In this document: in pieces, positions 56,119 to 63,570 of the stretch
Position numbering within the stretch: the first letter of the stretch is position 1
Layout of the letters: the number at the start of each line of letters is the position of its first letter
From: Paraburkholderia antibiotica
GTDB lineage: Bacteria; Pseudomonadota; Gammaproteobacteria; Burkholderiales; Burkholderiaceae
Assembly: GCF_012927125.1 (NCBI RefSeq)
Contig: NZ_JABBFZ010000002.1
Span: 248,001-312,000 of the forward strand
DNA length: 64,000 bases
Direction: 5' to 3'
The notes under the pieces: generated by a model
Told to the model about the DNA's origin: nothing
What the model saw: the letters and a program-made list of their open reading frames with translations, nothing else
Databases searched by the model: none
Made by a program: the position numbers and the translations under genes

Positions 56119-56592
56119 TTACTGATAGTCGAGGGTGTTCACGACCTTGGTGATTTTCCAGACGCCATCGAACTTGCGCAAAAACGCGATGTTCGTCTTC
56201 TTCTCCCGTGAGCCGAATGTGACCGCAACAATCGCGAGACCATCGACGAACAGGGCAGGACGCGCAACGATATTTTGTGGCAGCCAGTCGTCGTCTGCGT
56301 AGTCTTGCACGTTGGTGAAGTAATCGGCGTCTTCGGCAAAGTCGTTGTGACTGTATTCCCTTCGCAATCTATCGACGGTCTTTTTCGAGACGTATTGGTA
56401 TATCTGATTTTCCAAAAGTGGAAAATTGTCGATTCCGATATTGCGTTTGATATACCAACCGTAAAAATCCTTTGCTGTTGCTTCGGGCGTAGCATGTCTG
56501 TCCGCCGAATTCGCAACCGATAACGGCGCGAACATTACGATCAGCAAAGCAGTGATGATAGAGAAGAAAGTGACAAAATTTGGACGGCTCAT
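56119..56592 (-). CDS. Secreted DUF3828-like protein, putative immunity partner
   Basis: 157 residues. A signal peptide (FVTFFSIITALLIVMFAPLS, cleavage near SVANSA) sends it to the periplasm. The mature part, TPEATAKDFYGWYIKRN, FPLLENQIYQYVSKKTVDRL and a C-terminal RKFDGVWKITKVV, has the DUF3828 (YbjP/YqhG-like) look. The start is 6 bp after the stop of the small amidase-like gene, the spacing expected of a cotranscribed toxin-immunity pair. Base composition is AT-rich compared with neighbours, a sign of transfer. Role as immunity protein is inference. Confidence 0.65.
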   Translation of the reverse strand: MSRPNFVTFFSIITALLIVMFAPLSVANSADRHATPEATAKDFYGWYIKRNIGIDNFPLLENQIYQYVSKKTVDRLRREYSHNDFAEDADYFTNVQDYADDDWLPQNIVARPALFVDGLAIVAVTFGSREKKTNIAFLRKFDGVWKITKVVNTLDYQ

Positions 56593-56598
56593 ATGCGC

Positions 56599-56964
56599 CT
56601 AGTCATGACGATAGATTTTGTAGGGCGGTCGTGCATTACGATAGTCCCGACCCGGATAGAAACCGTGTAACTGCCTGAAATCGGAAATCCAGATTTGGCC
56701 GTCGTACATTGCCATATGGCCAAAACCATGATTGGGGGTTGCCTGAATAATCACTACGTCGCCCGCCTGTATATCGGAGCCTGAAACCTCGTAAAACCCG
56801 GCGTAAATCAACGATGTTCCGTAGTCTTGCGCCGCCCTGGTCCGCATCAGTCTGATGCCGCCGTGCTCGATTGCCATTCGCACATAGGTCGCACATTTTG
56901 AGTCACTTGAAAGGCGAGCGTGTGCCTGAAGATAGCGAACTGCTTCTGTTTTGTTCCACTGCAT
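56599..56964 (-). CDS. Small NlpC/P60- or CHAP-like amidase, putative effector
   Basis: 121 residues without a signal peptide. SSDSKCATYVRMAIEHGG holds Cys24 at the start of a helix, and GFGHMAMYDGQIWISDF has His83 followed by a strand with Asp95, the Cys-His order of a papain-like peptidoglycan amidase. SDIQAGDVVIIQATPN is the strand before the His. Size, lack of signal peptide and a secreted partner gene just downstream resemble type VI secretion amidase effectors (Tae-like). The ATG at 56964 is preceded by GAGGG; a longer frame of 26 codons is less likely. AT-rich relative to the window. Confidence 0.6.
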   Translation of the reverse strand: MQWNKTEAVRYLQAHARLSSDSKCATYVRMAIEHGGIRLMRTRAAQDYGTSLIYAGFYEVSGSDIQAGDVVIIQATPNHGFGHMAMYDGQIWISDFRQLHGFYPGRDYRNARPPYKIYRHD

Positions 56965-57156
56965 GATGATATGCCCTCGAATAGATGGACATATAGTAAT
57001 AGTTAAAATACGCATCTCCTTAAAATCTTGACAATTCTCCACGCTATTGTTTTTGCATATAATCGTTTTCGCATATCCTTGTTATTCGGGATAAGCGAAA
57101 TGCACATTCCCCTTTTTTACTCGCCGCAATAATTCCGCACGCTTCGACTTCCGAAC

Positions 57157-57199
57157 TTTCGCCGGCCGCTCGATTGACCTGTTCGATACCCCGCTCCAT
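57157..57199 (-). pseudogene. Inverted remnant of a chemoreceptor gene
   Basis: The minus strand at 57157-57190 matches the chemoreceptor gene at 55855-55888 in 30 of 34 bases and encodes [14 protein letters not shown] against [11 protein letters not shown] in the intact protein. The frame beyond it does not resemble a chemoreceptor. It is probably what is left of a second chemoreceptor gene or of a rearrangement connected with the effector-immunity insert next to it. Confidence 0.55.
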
Positions 57200-57256
57200 T
57201 ACCCGAGCGAACCGTTTCGATGGCTGCGCTGAGCCGTACACAAACCCGGCATACGT

Positions 57257-57290
57257 AAAAAAGAAGGCGCTCCACAGGCTGGGAGCGCCT
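57257..57290 (-). terminator. Minus-strand intrinsic terminator without a gene
   Basis: AGGCGCTCC at 57265-57273 pairs with GGAGCGCCT at 57282-57290; on the minus strand it ends in TCTTTTTT. No minus-strand gene precedes it, so it is either a relic of the lost chemoreceptor copy or belongs to an unseen small RNA. Confidence 0.7.
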
Positions 57291-57334
57291 CTTCAACACG
57301 CCGCGTCGGAGTCGACGCATCAATCGGACGAGCC

Positions 57335-57371
57335 AGCCGCGCGGATTTTGCAAATCCGCGCGGCTTTTTAT
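57335..57371 (+). terminator. Strong plus-strand terminator
   Basis: A perfect 14-bp stem, AGCCGCGCGGATTT / AAATCCGCGCGGCT, with a 3-nt loop and a following TTTTTATT. It lies about 270 bp upstream of the FtsI-like gene and would stop transcription coming from the left. Confidence 0.85.
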
Positions 57372-57643
57372 TAGGTATTTTGTTGGCTATTCGCTGCGCC
57401 TTGCGGCACCTCAAACCACAGTTCTTTCACAATCCTCGCGTTTGTATTACGTTTTATTTACAATTAGCCGGCAACGGTCCTCGCTGTCCGCCGGCTCGCC
57501 GGCCTGCCCAACGCATCCGGCCCGCGCACGCGGCCACTGCCGTTCGGCCGGGCCGCCGCGCCTTCGCCGCCACAGCGGCCCCGGTCGGGCGAGAACCGTG
57601 TCCCGTCACGTCCACCACGTCACCACGTCCGCCAGCCGCGCCC
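57372..57643. other. Leader of the FtsI-like gene
   Basis: 272 bp between the terminator and the chosen start of the FtsI-like gene. An open frame continues through it but its translation is Arg/Pro/Ala-rich and lacks a ribosome site. The AT-rich part at 57400-57470 is a likely promoter. Confidence 0.4.
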
Positions 57644-59380
57644 ATGATCCGCCAGAAAAAAACGCCATCGCACGATCCGTACGCCCCAGCCGCGAAGAAT
57701 CCGCTGCTCGCCGCGCGTCTACCCGCGTGGCGCTCGAAATTCATCGTGCTGGTCGTGTTCGCCGCGTTCGCCGCGCTCGCGGCGCGCGCGTTCTGGGTGC
57801 AGATCGTCAATCAGGACTTCTATGTCGACCAGGGGCAGAAGCGCTATCAGCGCGTCCTCGAACTCGACGCGACGCGCGGGCGGATCGTCGATCGCAACGG
57901 TTCCATGCTGGCGGTCAGTCTCGCGACCTACGAAATCTGGGCAACGCCGAAGCTGGTCGAAGACAGCACGATCGCGCCGCTCGCGAAGCTGCTCGATCTG
58001 CCGCCCGCGGAGTTGCGCCGGCGCCTGAGCGGCGAGCGCAGCTTCGTGCTGCTCAAGCGCCAGGTCGACGCCGACACCGCCGCGCAACTGTCGCGCCTCG
58101 GCCTGACCGGCATCACGCAGATCGCCGATTCGAAGCGCTTTTATCCGGAAGGCGAATCGGCCGCGCACGTGGTCGGCTTCACCGACATCGAGGACAACGG
58201 CCAGGAAGGCATCGAACTCGCCGCCAACGAGCAGTTGCTGGGCGTGCCGGGCCAGCGCGAAGTGATCCGCGACCGGCTCGGCCGGGTGGTCTCGGAAACG
58301 CGCCCACTCGTGCCCGCGCGCAACGGCGATACGATCCAGCTGACCATCGACCGCCGCATCCAGCAACTCGCGTACGCGCAGCTCAAAACCGCGATCGCAC
58401 AGCATCGCGCGGAGGCCGGCAGCGTGGTCGTGCTCGATGCGCGCAACGGCGAGATTCTCGCGCTCGCCAACTATCCGAGCTTCGATCCGAACAACCGCAC
58501 GCGCCTGAGCGGGCGGCAATTGCGCAATCGCGCGGTGATCGACACGTTCGAGCCCGGGTCGACGATCAAGCCGCTCGTCGTCGCGCTGTCGATCGACGAA
58601 GGCAAGGTGCGGCCGCAGAGCATCATCGATACCGCGCCCGGCTGGTATCGGATCGGCCCGGCCGTGATTCACGACACCTCGAACCACGGTGCGATGACGG
58701 TCGCGGAAGCCGTGCAGAAGTCGAGCAACATCGCGCTCGCCAAGCTCGCGCTGAACCTCCCGGCCGAAACGATCTGGACCAAGTATCAGCAATACGGACT
58801 CGGCACCAAGCCCGAGCTGACCTTCCCCGGCGTAGCCGCCGGCAAGGTGCGGCCGTACAAGCGCTGGCGTCCGATCGAACAGGCGACGATGGCGTACGGC
58901 TACGGCTTGTCGGTGTCGCTGCTGCAGATCGCGCAGGTCTACACCGCCTATGCGGGCGACGGCGCGATGCAGCGCGTAAGCCTGCTGCGCACCCCGCTCG
59001 ACGACGACACCACGGACTTGAGCGCGCGCAGCGAGCCGGTCACTCGACCCGCGACCGCGCGCGCGATCCGCAACATGCTGGAGATGGCCACCGGCACGGG
59101 CGGCACGGGACGCGCGGCGGCGGTGGAAGGTTATCGGGTCGGCGGCAAGACCGGCACCGCGCGCAAGCAGATCGGCGCGACCTACGCAAAGAACCGCTAT
59201 CGCGCGCTGTTCGTCGGCATGGCGCCGATGAGCGATCCGCGCCTGATCGTCGCCGTGATGATCGACGACCCGGCCGGCAAGGCGTTCTATGGCGGCACGG
59301 TCGCGGGACCGGTGTTCAGCGGCGTGATGGGCGGCGCGTTGCAGTTGCTGGGGGTGCCGCCGGATGCGGCGGGAGTTTGA
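57644..59380 (+). CDS. FtsI-type peptidoglycan transpeptidase (class B PBP)
   Basis: 578 residues. One membrane helix (FIVLVVFAAFAALAARAFWV), a dimerisation/pedestal part (DATRGRIVDRNGSMLAVSL) and the transpeptidase domain with the Ser motif FEPGSTIKP, SSN in VQKSSNIAL and KTG in GGKTGTARKQ. It crosslinks septal or other peptidoglycan. It is a stand-alone gene, not inside a division cluster, so it is probably a second FtsI homologue. ATG at 57644 without a clear ribosome site; the frame extends further upstream. Confidence 0.92.
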   Translation: MIRQKKTPSHDPYAPAAKNPLLAARLPAWRSKFIVLVVFAAFAALAARAFWVQIVNQDFYVDQGQKRYQRVLELDATRGRIVDRNGSMLAVSLATYEIWATPKLVEDSTIAPLAKLLDLPPAELRRRLSGERSFVLLKRQVDADTAAQLSRLGLTGITQIADSKRFYPEGESAAHVVGFTDIEDNGQEGIELAANEQLLGVPGQREVIRDRLGRVVSETRPLVPARNGDTIQLTIDRRIQQLAYAQLKTAIAQHRAEAGSVVVLDARNGEILALANYPSFDPNNRTRLSGRQLRNRAVIDTFEPGSTIKPLVVALSIDEGKVRPQSIIDTAPGWYRIGPAVIHDTSNHGAMTVAEAVQKSSNIALAKLALNLPAETIWTKYQQYGLGTKPELTFPGVAAGKVRPYKRWRPIEQATMAYGYGLSVSLLQIAQVYTAYAGDGAMQRVSLLRTPLDDDTTDLSARSEPVTRPATARAIRNMLEMATGTGGTGRAAAVEGYRVGGKTGTARKQIGATYAKNRYRALFVGMAPMSDPRLIVAVMIDDPAGKAFYGGTVAGPVFSGVMGGALQLLGVPPDAAGV

Positions 59381-59732
59381 GGGGATGAGCGGCTGGGTGG
59401 ACGGCGAGAATGTAACGCGTGGAGACAAGGCAAAGACGTAACACGCGGATTGCACGCACGGCCACGACTCCCAACAACTCTACCGATGCCCGGACCGACC
59501 CGTGCACGCGCCTGTCGGCGCTCGCGCTTGCATTCGCTTGCACTCGCTTACACGTATTGACATCCGTTTGCGCAATCATGGCGCTTCTTAAGTTTCGCTT
59601 AATTGTTCCCTGCAACTATGTGGCTCATCCCCTGTTGAGCCGCCAGAACATCGGCGGCGCTTTTTCTTGAGGGGGATGTCAAAAACGCGCCGGAAGCGGG
59701 TCACGCGCCCGAGAAGAAGAAGGAGGCAAATC
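59381..59732. other. Intergenic with two hairpins
   Basis: 352 bp after the FtsI-like gene. Apart from the terminator at 59639-59668 it has a short GGCTCA/TGAGCC stem at 59622-59639. An in-frame ATG at 59676 (MSKTRRKRVTR) would lengthen the DUF2866 protein but lacks correct spacing to a ribosome site. No other gene is seen. Confidence 0.4.
59639..59668 (+). terminator. Terminator upstream of DUF2866
   Basis: GCCGCC at 59639-59644 and GGCGGC at 59653-59658 form a stem followed by GCTTTTTC. It is 258 bp downstream of the FtsI-like stop and 65 bp before the DUF2866 start. Confidence 0.65.
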
Positions 59733-59987
59733 ATGGTTGAAGAGATGGTATTCGAACACCTGCGTACGATGCCCGGCCATGAATGGGTTCGCCAGATTCA
59801 TTCCTGCAAGGTCTCCGATCCGCTGCAACCGCCCTGGGGCCGCTCTTACCGGCTCGTCGAATGGACGATGAAGCACACGCCCGAATCGAGCCGCCGCGTC
59901 GTTCCCGCCGAAAGTACCCCACTCGAAATTGCTCAGGCCATGGCCTCTCACGTGCCGGGCCGCCGCTTCTGCCAGTCGGCCGACTGA
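59733..59987 (+). CDS. DUF2866 domain protein
   Basis: 84 residues, MVEEMVFEHLRTMPGHEWVR, then GRSYRLVEWTMKHTPESSRR and AQAMASHVPGRRFCQSAD; the pattern belongs to DUF2866, a small family largely confined to Burkholderiaceae. A perfect AAGGAGG sits six bases before ATG 59733, which decides this start. Cytosolic, with unknown function. It has its own terminator. Confidence 0.8.
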   Translation: MVEEMVFEHLRTMPGHEWVRQIHSCKVSDPLQPPWGRSYRLVEWTMKHTPESSRRVVPAESTPLEIAQAMASHVPGRRFCQSAD

Positions 59988-59998
59988 GCGGGACAACC

Positions 59999-60025
59999 GC
60001 CGCGCGCGATCCGCGCGGCTTTTTT
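59999..60025 (+). terminator. Terminator of DUF2866
   Basis: GCCGCGCG at 59999-60006 and CGCGCGGC at 60012-60019, then TTTTTT. It starts 12 bp after the DUF2866 stop. Confidence 0.88.
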
Positions 60026-60104
60026 ATCGCGGCCTTTTATTCGGGCTTCTTCGTGCCTCGCCTATGCCACGTTAATCACGGCATCAATCGCGGCATCAAT
60101 TGCT

Positions 60105-60737
60105 TCATCGATCGCGCCGTGACATCGCCTCGCAGTAGTCCAACGCATCGTCCAGCCTGTCGTTACCCCAGAACATCTCATCGCCGACGAAAAACGTCGG
60201 CGCACCGAATATTCCTCGTCTGATGGCCGCTTCGGTCTGCTCGCGCAAATGCAGCTTGTTCGCATCGCTCTGCGCGGTCTCGATAATATGCTGCGCGGGT
60301 AGATCGAGCGAGCCGAGCGCTTCGCTGACGACTTCGGGCAAACCGATCTCGCGATCGTCGGCGAAATTCAGTTGCATGATCTTGCGGCAATAAGCGCCGA
60401 TCCACGGCTCGTTCGCCCCGTACAACGCGACGCGCAACGCAAGCAGCGCCGCGCGCGGAAACGTGCTCGGCCGCGTGAGCGCAACGCCGTATTTGCGGCA
60501 TTGGCGCTCCATATCCTTCCACACGTACGCGCCTTTTTCCTTCTGCAATACGAACGGCGAGTTCTCGAACCCGAGTTGACGAAACACCGGCCCCAGCAGA
60601 AACGGACGCCAGACGATCCGCACGTTGCGCGCCGTTGCCAACGCTTCGATGCGCATCATGCTCAGATAGCTGTAGTTGCTGCCGAAATCGAACCAGAACT
60701 CGATTGCGCGCGCAGGGGGAAGTGCGTCGTCATTCAT
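60105..60737 (-). CDS. 2-hydroxychromene-2-carboxylate isomerase (DsbA fold)
   Basis: 210 residues. FWFDFGSNYSYLSMMRIEAL at the N-terminus, with Ser replacing the CxxC cysteine of DsbA, then WRPFLLGPVFRQLGF and a C-terminal GIFGAPTFFVGDEMFWGNDR. This is the kappa-class GST-like HCCA isomerase, a glutathione-dependent step in naphthalene-type aromatic breakdown; many homologues act on other substrates. The start MNDDALPP follows GGAGAC; a frame 18 codons longer is rejected. No other aromatic genes adjoin it. Confidence 0.88.
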   Translation of the reverse strand: MNDDALPPARAIEFWFDFGSNYSYLSMMRIEALATARNVRIVWRPFLLGPVFRQLGFENSPFVLQKEKGAYVWKDMERQCRKYGVALTRPSTFPRAALLALRVALYGANEPWIGAYCRKIMQLNFADDREIGLPEVVSEALGSLDLPAQHIIETAQSDANKLHLREQTEAAIRRGIFGAPTFFVGDEMFWGNDRLDDALDYCEAMSRRDR

Positions 60738-60899
60738 GGCCGTCTCCGAATCGGGTGCGAGGTGTGAGGCCGCTCGCAGGCTGGTATTCACGCATGTCCG
60801 TTGGTGTCGGTGCAGCGCTATCTTGCAATGCTTAACAATCGCATCAAGCGCTTCTGCCTATGATGGCCCTTTCCGCCTCACCGGTTTGACAGCTACGCC

Positions 60900-60983
60900 A
60901 TGAATTATCCGTACGACATGCTCACCGCGACCTGTCTTTTCATCATCGTCGTTTCGTCGCTGATCCTGCTTGCGCTGGCCTGA
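60900..60983 (+). CDS. Possible 27-residue membrane peptide
   Basis: ATG at 60900 opens a short frame MNYPYDMLTATCLFIIVVSS ending in LILLALA before a TGA at 60981-60983. It is a single hydrophobic helix with a short polar head, typical of small membrane proteins. There is no clear ribosome site, so it is only a candidate. The surrounding region 60738-61244 otherwise contains nothing recognised. Confidence 0.3.
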   Translation: MNYPYDMLTATCLFIIVVSSLILLALA

Positions 60984-61244
60984 GGCCACGTCTTCCGCTG
61001 TCGCGCTTTTTCCTGCGTTTTCCTGCTTCTCCCGCCCCATCCGTGCCGTGACATCCCGTCGAAAAGACGGACGGTATGATTCTCATTCCCTCCCCGCTCA
61101 CCGAATTACACCGCTGGTAACTCACGCGCGACGAGCAGACGGTCTTGCCCCCATTCCGGAGATTCAACGGTAACGCTCGACGCGGCTCGAATTGCATAGC
61201 GGCGAGAGCCGGCGACAGACACGCCCGCTCCCCGCTTCGACGAC

Positions 61245-61871
61245 TCAGCGCGTCTGCACGGCCACCCGCAGGCCGAGCGAAATGAACAATACGCCGATGA
61301 GCTTGTTCTGCCAGCGCGTCAGCCACGTCAGACGCTTCACGAGCTTGCCGAGCGGGCGCATCGTCAGCACCAGCAGCGTTGTGTAAAGCGCGCTCATGCC
61401 GACGAAAATCAGCCCGAGCGCCGCGAATTGCAGAAACGTCGAGCCATGGTCGGGGCGCACGAATTGCGGCAGAAATGCGAGGAAAAACAGCGCGGTCTTC
61501 GGATTCAGCACTTCGGCGGGAATCGCCTGAAAGAAGGCCTTCGAACCCGACACCGGCGCGACGCTCGGCAGATCCGCACTCGTCTGCTTCGCGCGCAACG
61601 CGCGAATGCCCAGATAGACGAGATATGCGGCACCGATGAATTTCACCGCGTTGAAGGCCAGCGCGGACGTCATCAGCAGTGCGGAAAGTCCGACCGCCGC
61701 GCCCAGGGTATGGATGAAATCGCCGGCCGCGATGCCGAGGCCAGTGAGAATGCCGGTTTTGCGACCGCCTTGCATCGTGCGCGTCAGCACCAGCAGCACG
61801 GCCGGACCCGGGATCAGAAACAGCCCGAACACGACGGCAACGAAAGTCCCCAATGTGGATAGGTCAAGCAT
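61245..61871 (-). CDS. LysE/RhtB-family amino-acid exporter
   Basis: 208 residues with six hydrophobic helices. LFLIPGPAVLLVLTRTMQGG near residue 20 is the LysE signature, followed by GLGIAAGDFIHTLGAAVGLS and later AEVLNPKTALFFLAFLPQFV, another family block. It exports amino acids or derivatives through the inner membrane. It is on the same strand as dsdA, 250 bp downstream of it, so a role in exporting serine-related compounds is conceivable but unproven. Confidence 0.9.
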   Translation of the reverse strand: MLDLSTLGTFVAVVFGLFLIPGPAVLLVLTRTMQGGRKTGILTGLGIAAGDFIHTLGAAVGLSALLMTSALAFNAVKFIGAAYLVYLGIRALRAKQTSADLPSVAPVSGSKAFFQAIPAEVLNPKTALFFLAFLPQFVRPDHGSTFLQFAALGLIFVGMSALYTTLLVLTMRPLGKLVKRLTWLTRWQNKLIGVLFISLGLRVAVQTR

Positions 61872-62122
61872 GTCGTCTCCTTATGACGCGCTGGATCGAT
61901 GCCGCCAATGCGGTCGTACACGCGCGTTCAGCGGGTCATTGTAGACGAAGGTGCGGAATGCGATTTGCGCGGGCGTTTTGCGCGTATCCGGCCTTTGGAC
62001 AGGTCGTCTTGCGTAAAACATGCGCGCCAGTAGAGTCCGCTCATAGCGGCTGTTTTTTGCCGCAAGCAGTCGCCGGCATTGCGCGGACATGACTGCGGGA
62101 ACCGATATCGGCGCGCCTGTCG

Positions 62123-63463
62123 TCAGGCTTTGGCCGGCGCGATTTCTCCGCTCCGTGTTTCGCGCAACTCCAGCGCGCGTGTCTGAAAGCGCAGATGCTC
62201 TTCGGGCGGCACGAGCGAACCGCCGGTCGTCCAGATGACGTGCGTGGCGTTCGCCGGATCGATCTCGTGCGCGCGCAAATAAGCGCGCCCCCCAGACGAC
62301 CCGGTCAGCCATTCGGGACCGCCGACGCCCGCCGCCGCGGACGGCTCGAGCTCGATCCCCATCGTTTGCTTAACCCTGAGAAGATCGAGATACAGCTGCT
62401 CGTCGCGAACCGTGAACACGCCCGAGAGTTGCGACGCCATCAGCGGACTCACGAACGGCGACGCCTGCCCCACCGCGAGCCCATCGGCCTCGGTCCGGTT
62501 ATCGAGGCCGATGTCGTAGACGGATAGCGGCTGGTCGGAACCCGAGGCCAGTTGCAACAGCATGCAGGCAGACGCGACCGGCTCGGCGAAGAAGCAATGG
62601 ACATGCGCTCCGAACAACGATTTGAGGCCATAGGTCAGCCCGCCTGGCGCGCCGCCCACGCCGCACGGCAGATAGACGAAAAGGGGATGCGCCGCGTCGA
62701 CCTTTCTGCCGGCACGCTCGAGTTGCTGCGCGAGGTAACGCGCACCGGCCGCATAGCCGACGAACAGCGCCCGCGAGTGTTCGTCGTCGACGAAATGACA
62801 CCGTGGCGTCGTCAGCGCCTGTGTGCGTCCGGCGGCGACCGCACTCGCGTAATCCCCCTCGTGTTCGATCACGCGCACGCCGCGCGCGCGCAGGCGGTCT
62901 TTCTTCCACGCTTTCGCATCGGTGGACATGTGGACGACGGCATCGAAGCCGAGCGCGGCCGACAGCACGCCAATGCTGAGACCCAGATTGCCGGTGCTGC
63001 CAACCGCGACGGTATGCGTCGCGAAGAGCTCGCGGGCGCACGCCGACGCGAGCAGCCGGCGATCGCCGTCGGGCGTCAGCAAGCCGGCTTCGAGCGCGAT
63101 CGACTCGGCCAGCGACAGCACCTCGTGAAAACCGCCGCGCGCCTTGATCGAGCCGGCTACCGCCAGCGCATCGTCGCGCTTCAGATACCACGCGCCTTGC
63201 TGCCGGAGTGGATCGACCTCTGCCTGCAAGGCGTCCGCGGCGACGAGATCGGATTCGATCCGGCCGCCGGTGCCCGACAATTCGGCGAACAGCATCGCCA
63301 TCAGCGGTTCGCAGCGTTGCAGCCGCGCGGCACCTTCGGCGAGTTCGGCAGCCGACGGCGCCCCCGCCGGCAACGCCCAGCCCAGCTTCGGATTGAGCCA
63401 CAGAAGCGGCTCTTTTGCCTTTAATTCGGCTAATAGTTCGGCGGATTGCAGCGAGTTCGGCAT
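62123..63463 (-). CDS. dsdA: D-serine dehydratase
   Basis: 446 residues, full length. PLP enzyme turning D-serine into pyruvate and ammonia. Lys107 in AGSIKARGGFHEV is the Schiff-base lysine, VGSTGNLGLSIG the phosphate-binding loop, and PCGVGGAPGGLTYGL the glycine-rich loop. WYLKRDDALAVAG and a C-terminal HVIWTTGGSLVPPEEHL match DsdA. AGAGGAA precedes the ATG. The divergent LysR gene next to it is the usual DsdC arrangement. Confidence 0.93.
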   Translation of the reverse strand: MPNSLQSAELLAELKAKEPLLWLNPKLGWALPAGAPSAAELAEGAARLQRCEPLMAMLFAELSGTGGRIESDLVAADALQAEVDPLRQQGAWYLKRDDALAVAGSIKARGGFHEVLSLAESIALEAGLLTPDGDRRLLASACARELFATHTVAVGSTGNLGLSIGVLSAALGFDAVVHMSTDAKAWKKDRLRARGVRVIEHEGDYASAVAAGRTQALTTPRCHFVDDEHSRALFVGYAAGARYLAQQLERAGRKVDAAHPLFVYLPCGVGGAPGGLTYGLKSLFGAHVHCFFAEPVASACMLLQLASGSDQPLSVYDIGLDNRTEADGLAVGQASPFVSPLMASQLSGVFTVRDEQLYLDLLRVKQTMGIELEPSAAAGVGGPEWLTGSSGGRAYLRAHEIDPANATHVIWTTGGSLVPPEEHLRFQTRALELRETRSGEIAPAKA

Positions 63464-63550
63464 TTTGACAAGATTCCTCTGTTTCCTCTATCTGTGTGCG
63501 ATAGTAAGGAATCGTCGTCGATCAAAATAGCGCGACGTTCTTATCCATCC

Positions 63551-63565
63551 ATTAGCCAGGCTAAT
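63551..63565. promoter_or_regulatory. Operator palindrome between dsdA and the LysR gene
   Basis: ATTAGCC-A-GGCTAAT is a perfect 7-bp inverted repeat around one base, five bases before the LysR start and 88 bp from dsdA. Its size and place fit a LysR-type binding site used for autoregulation and dsdA control. A related GGCTAAT occurs at 63427-63433 inside the 5' end of dsdA. Confidence 0.55.
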
Positions 63566-63570
63566 CCTTC

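Noticed and set aside
57719..59455. 578-codon minus-strand frame
   Set aside because: Antisense of the FtsI-like gene; composition typical of a shadow frame.
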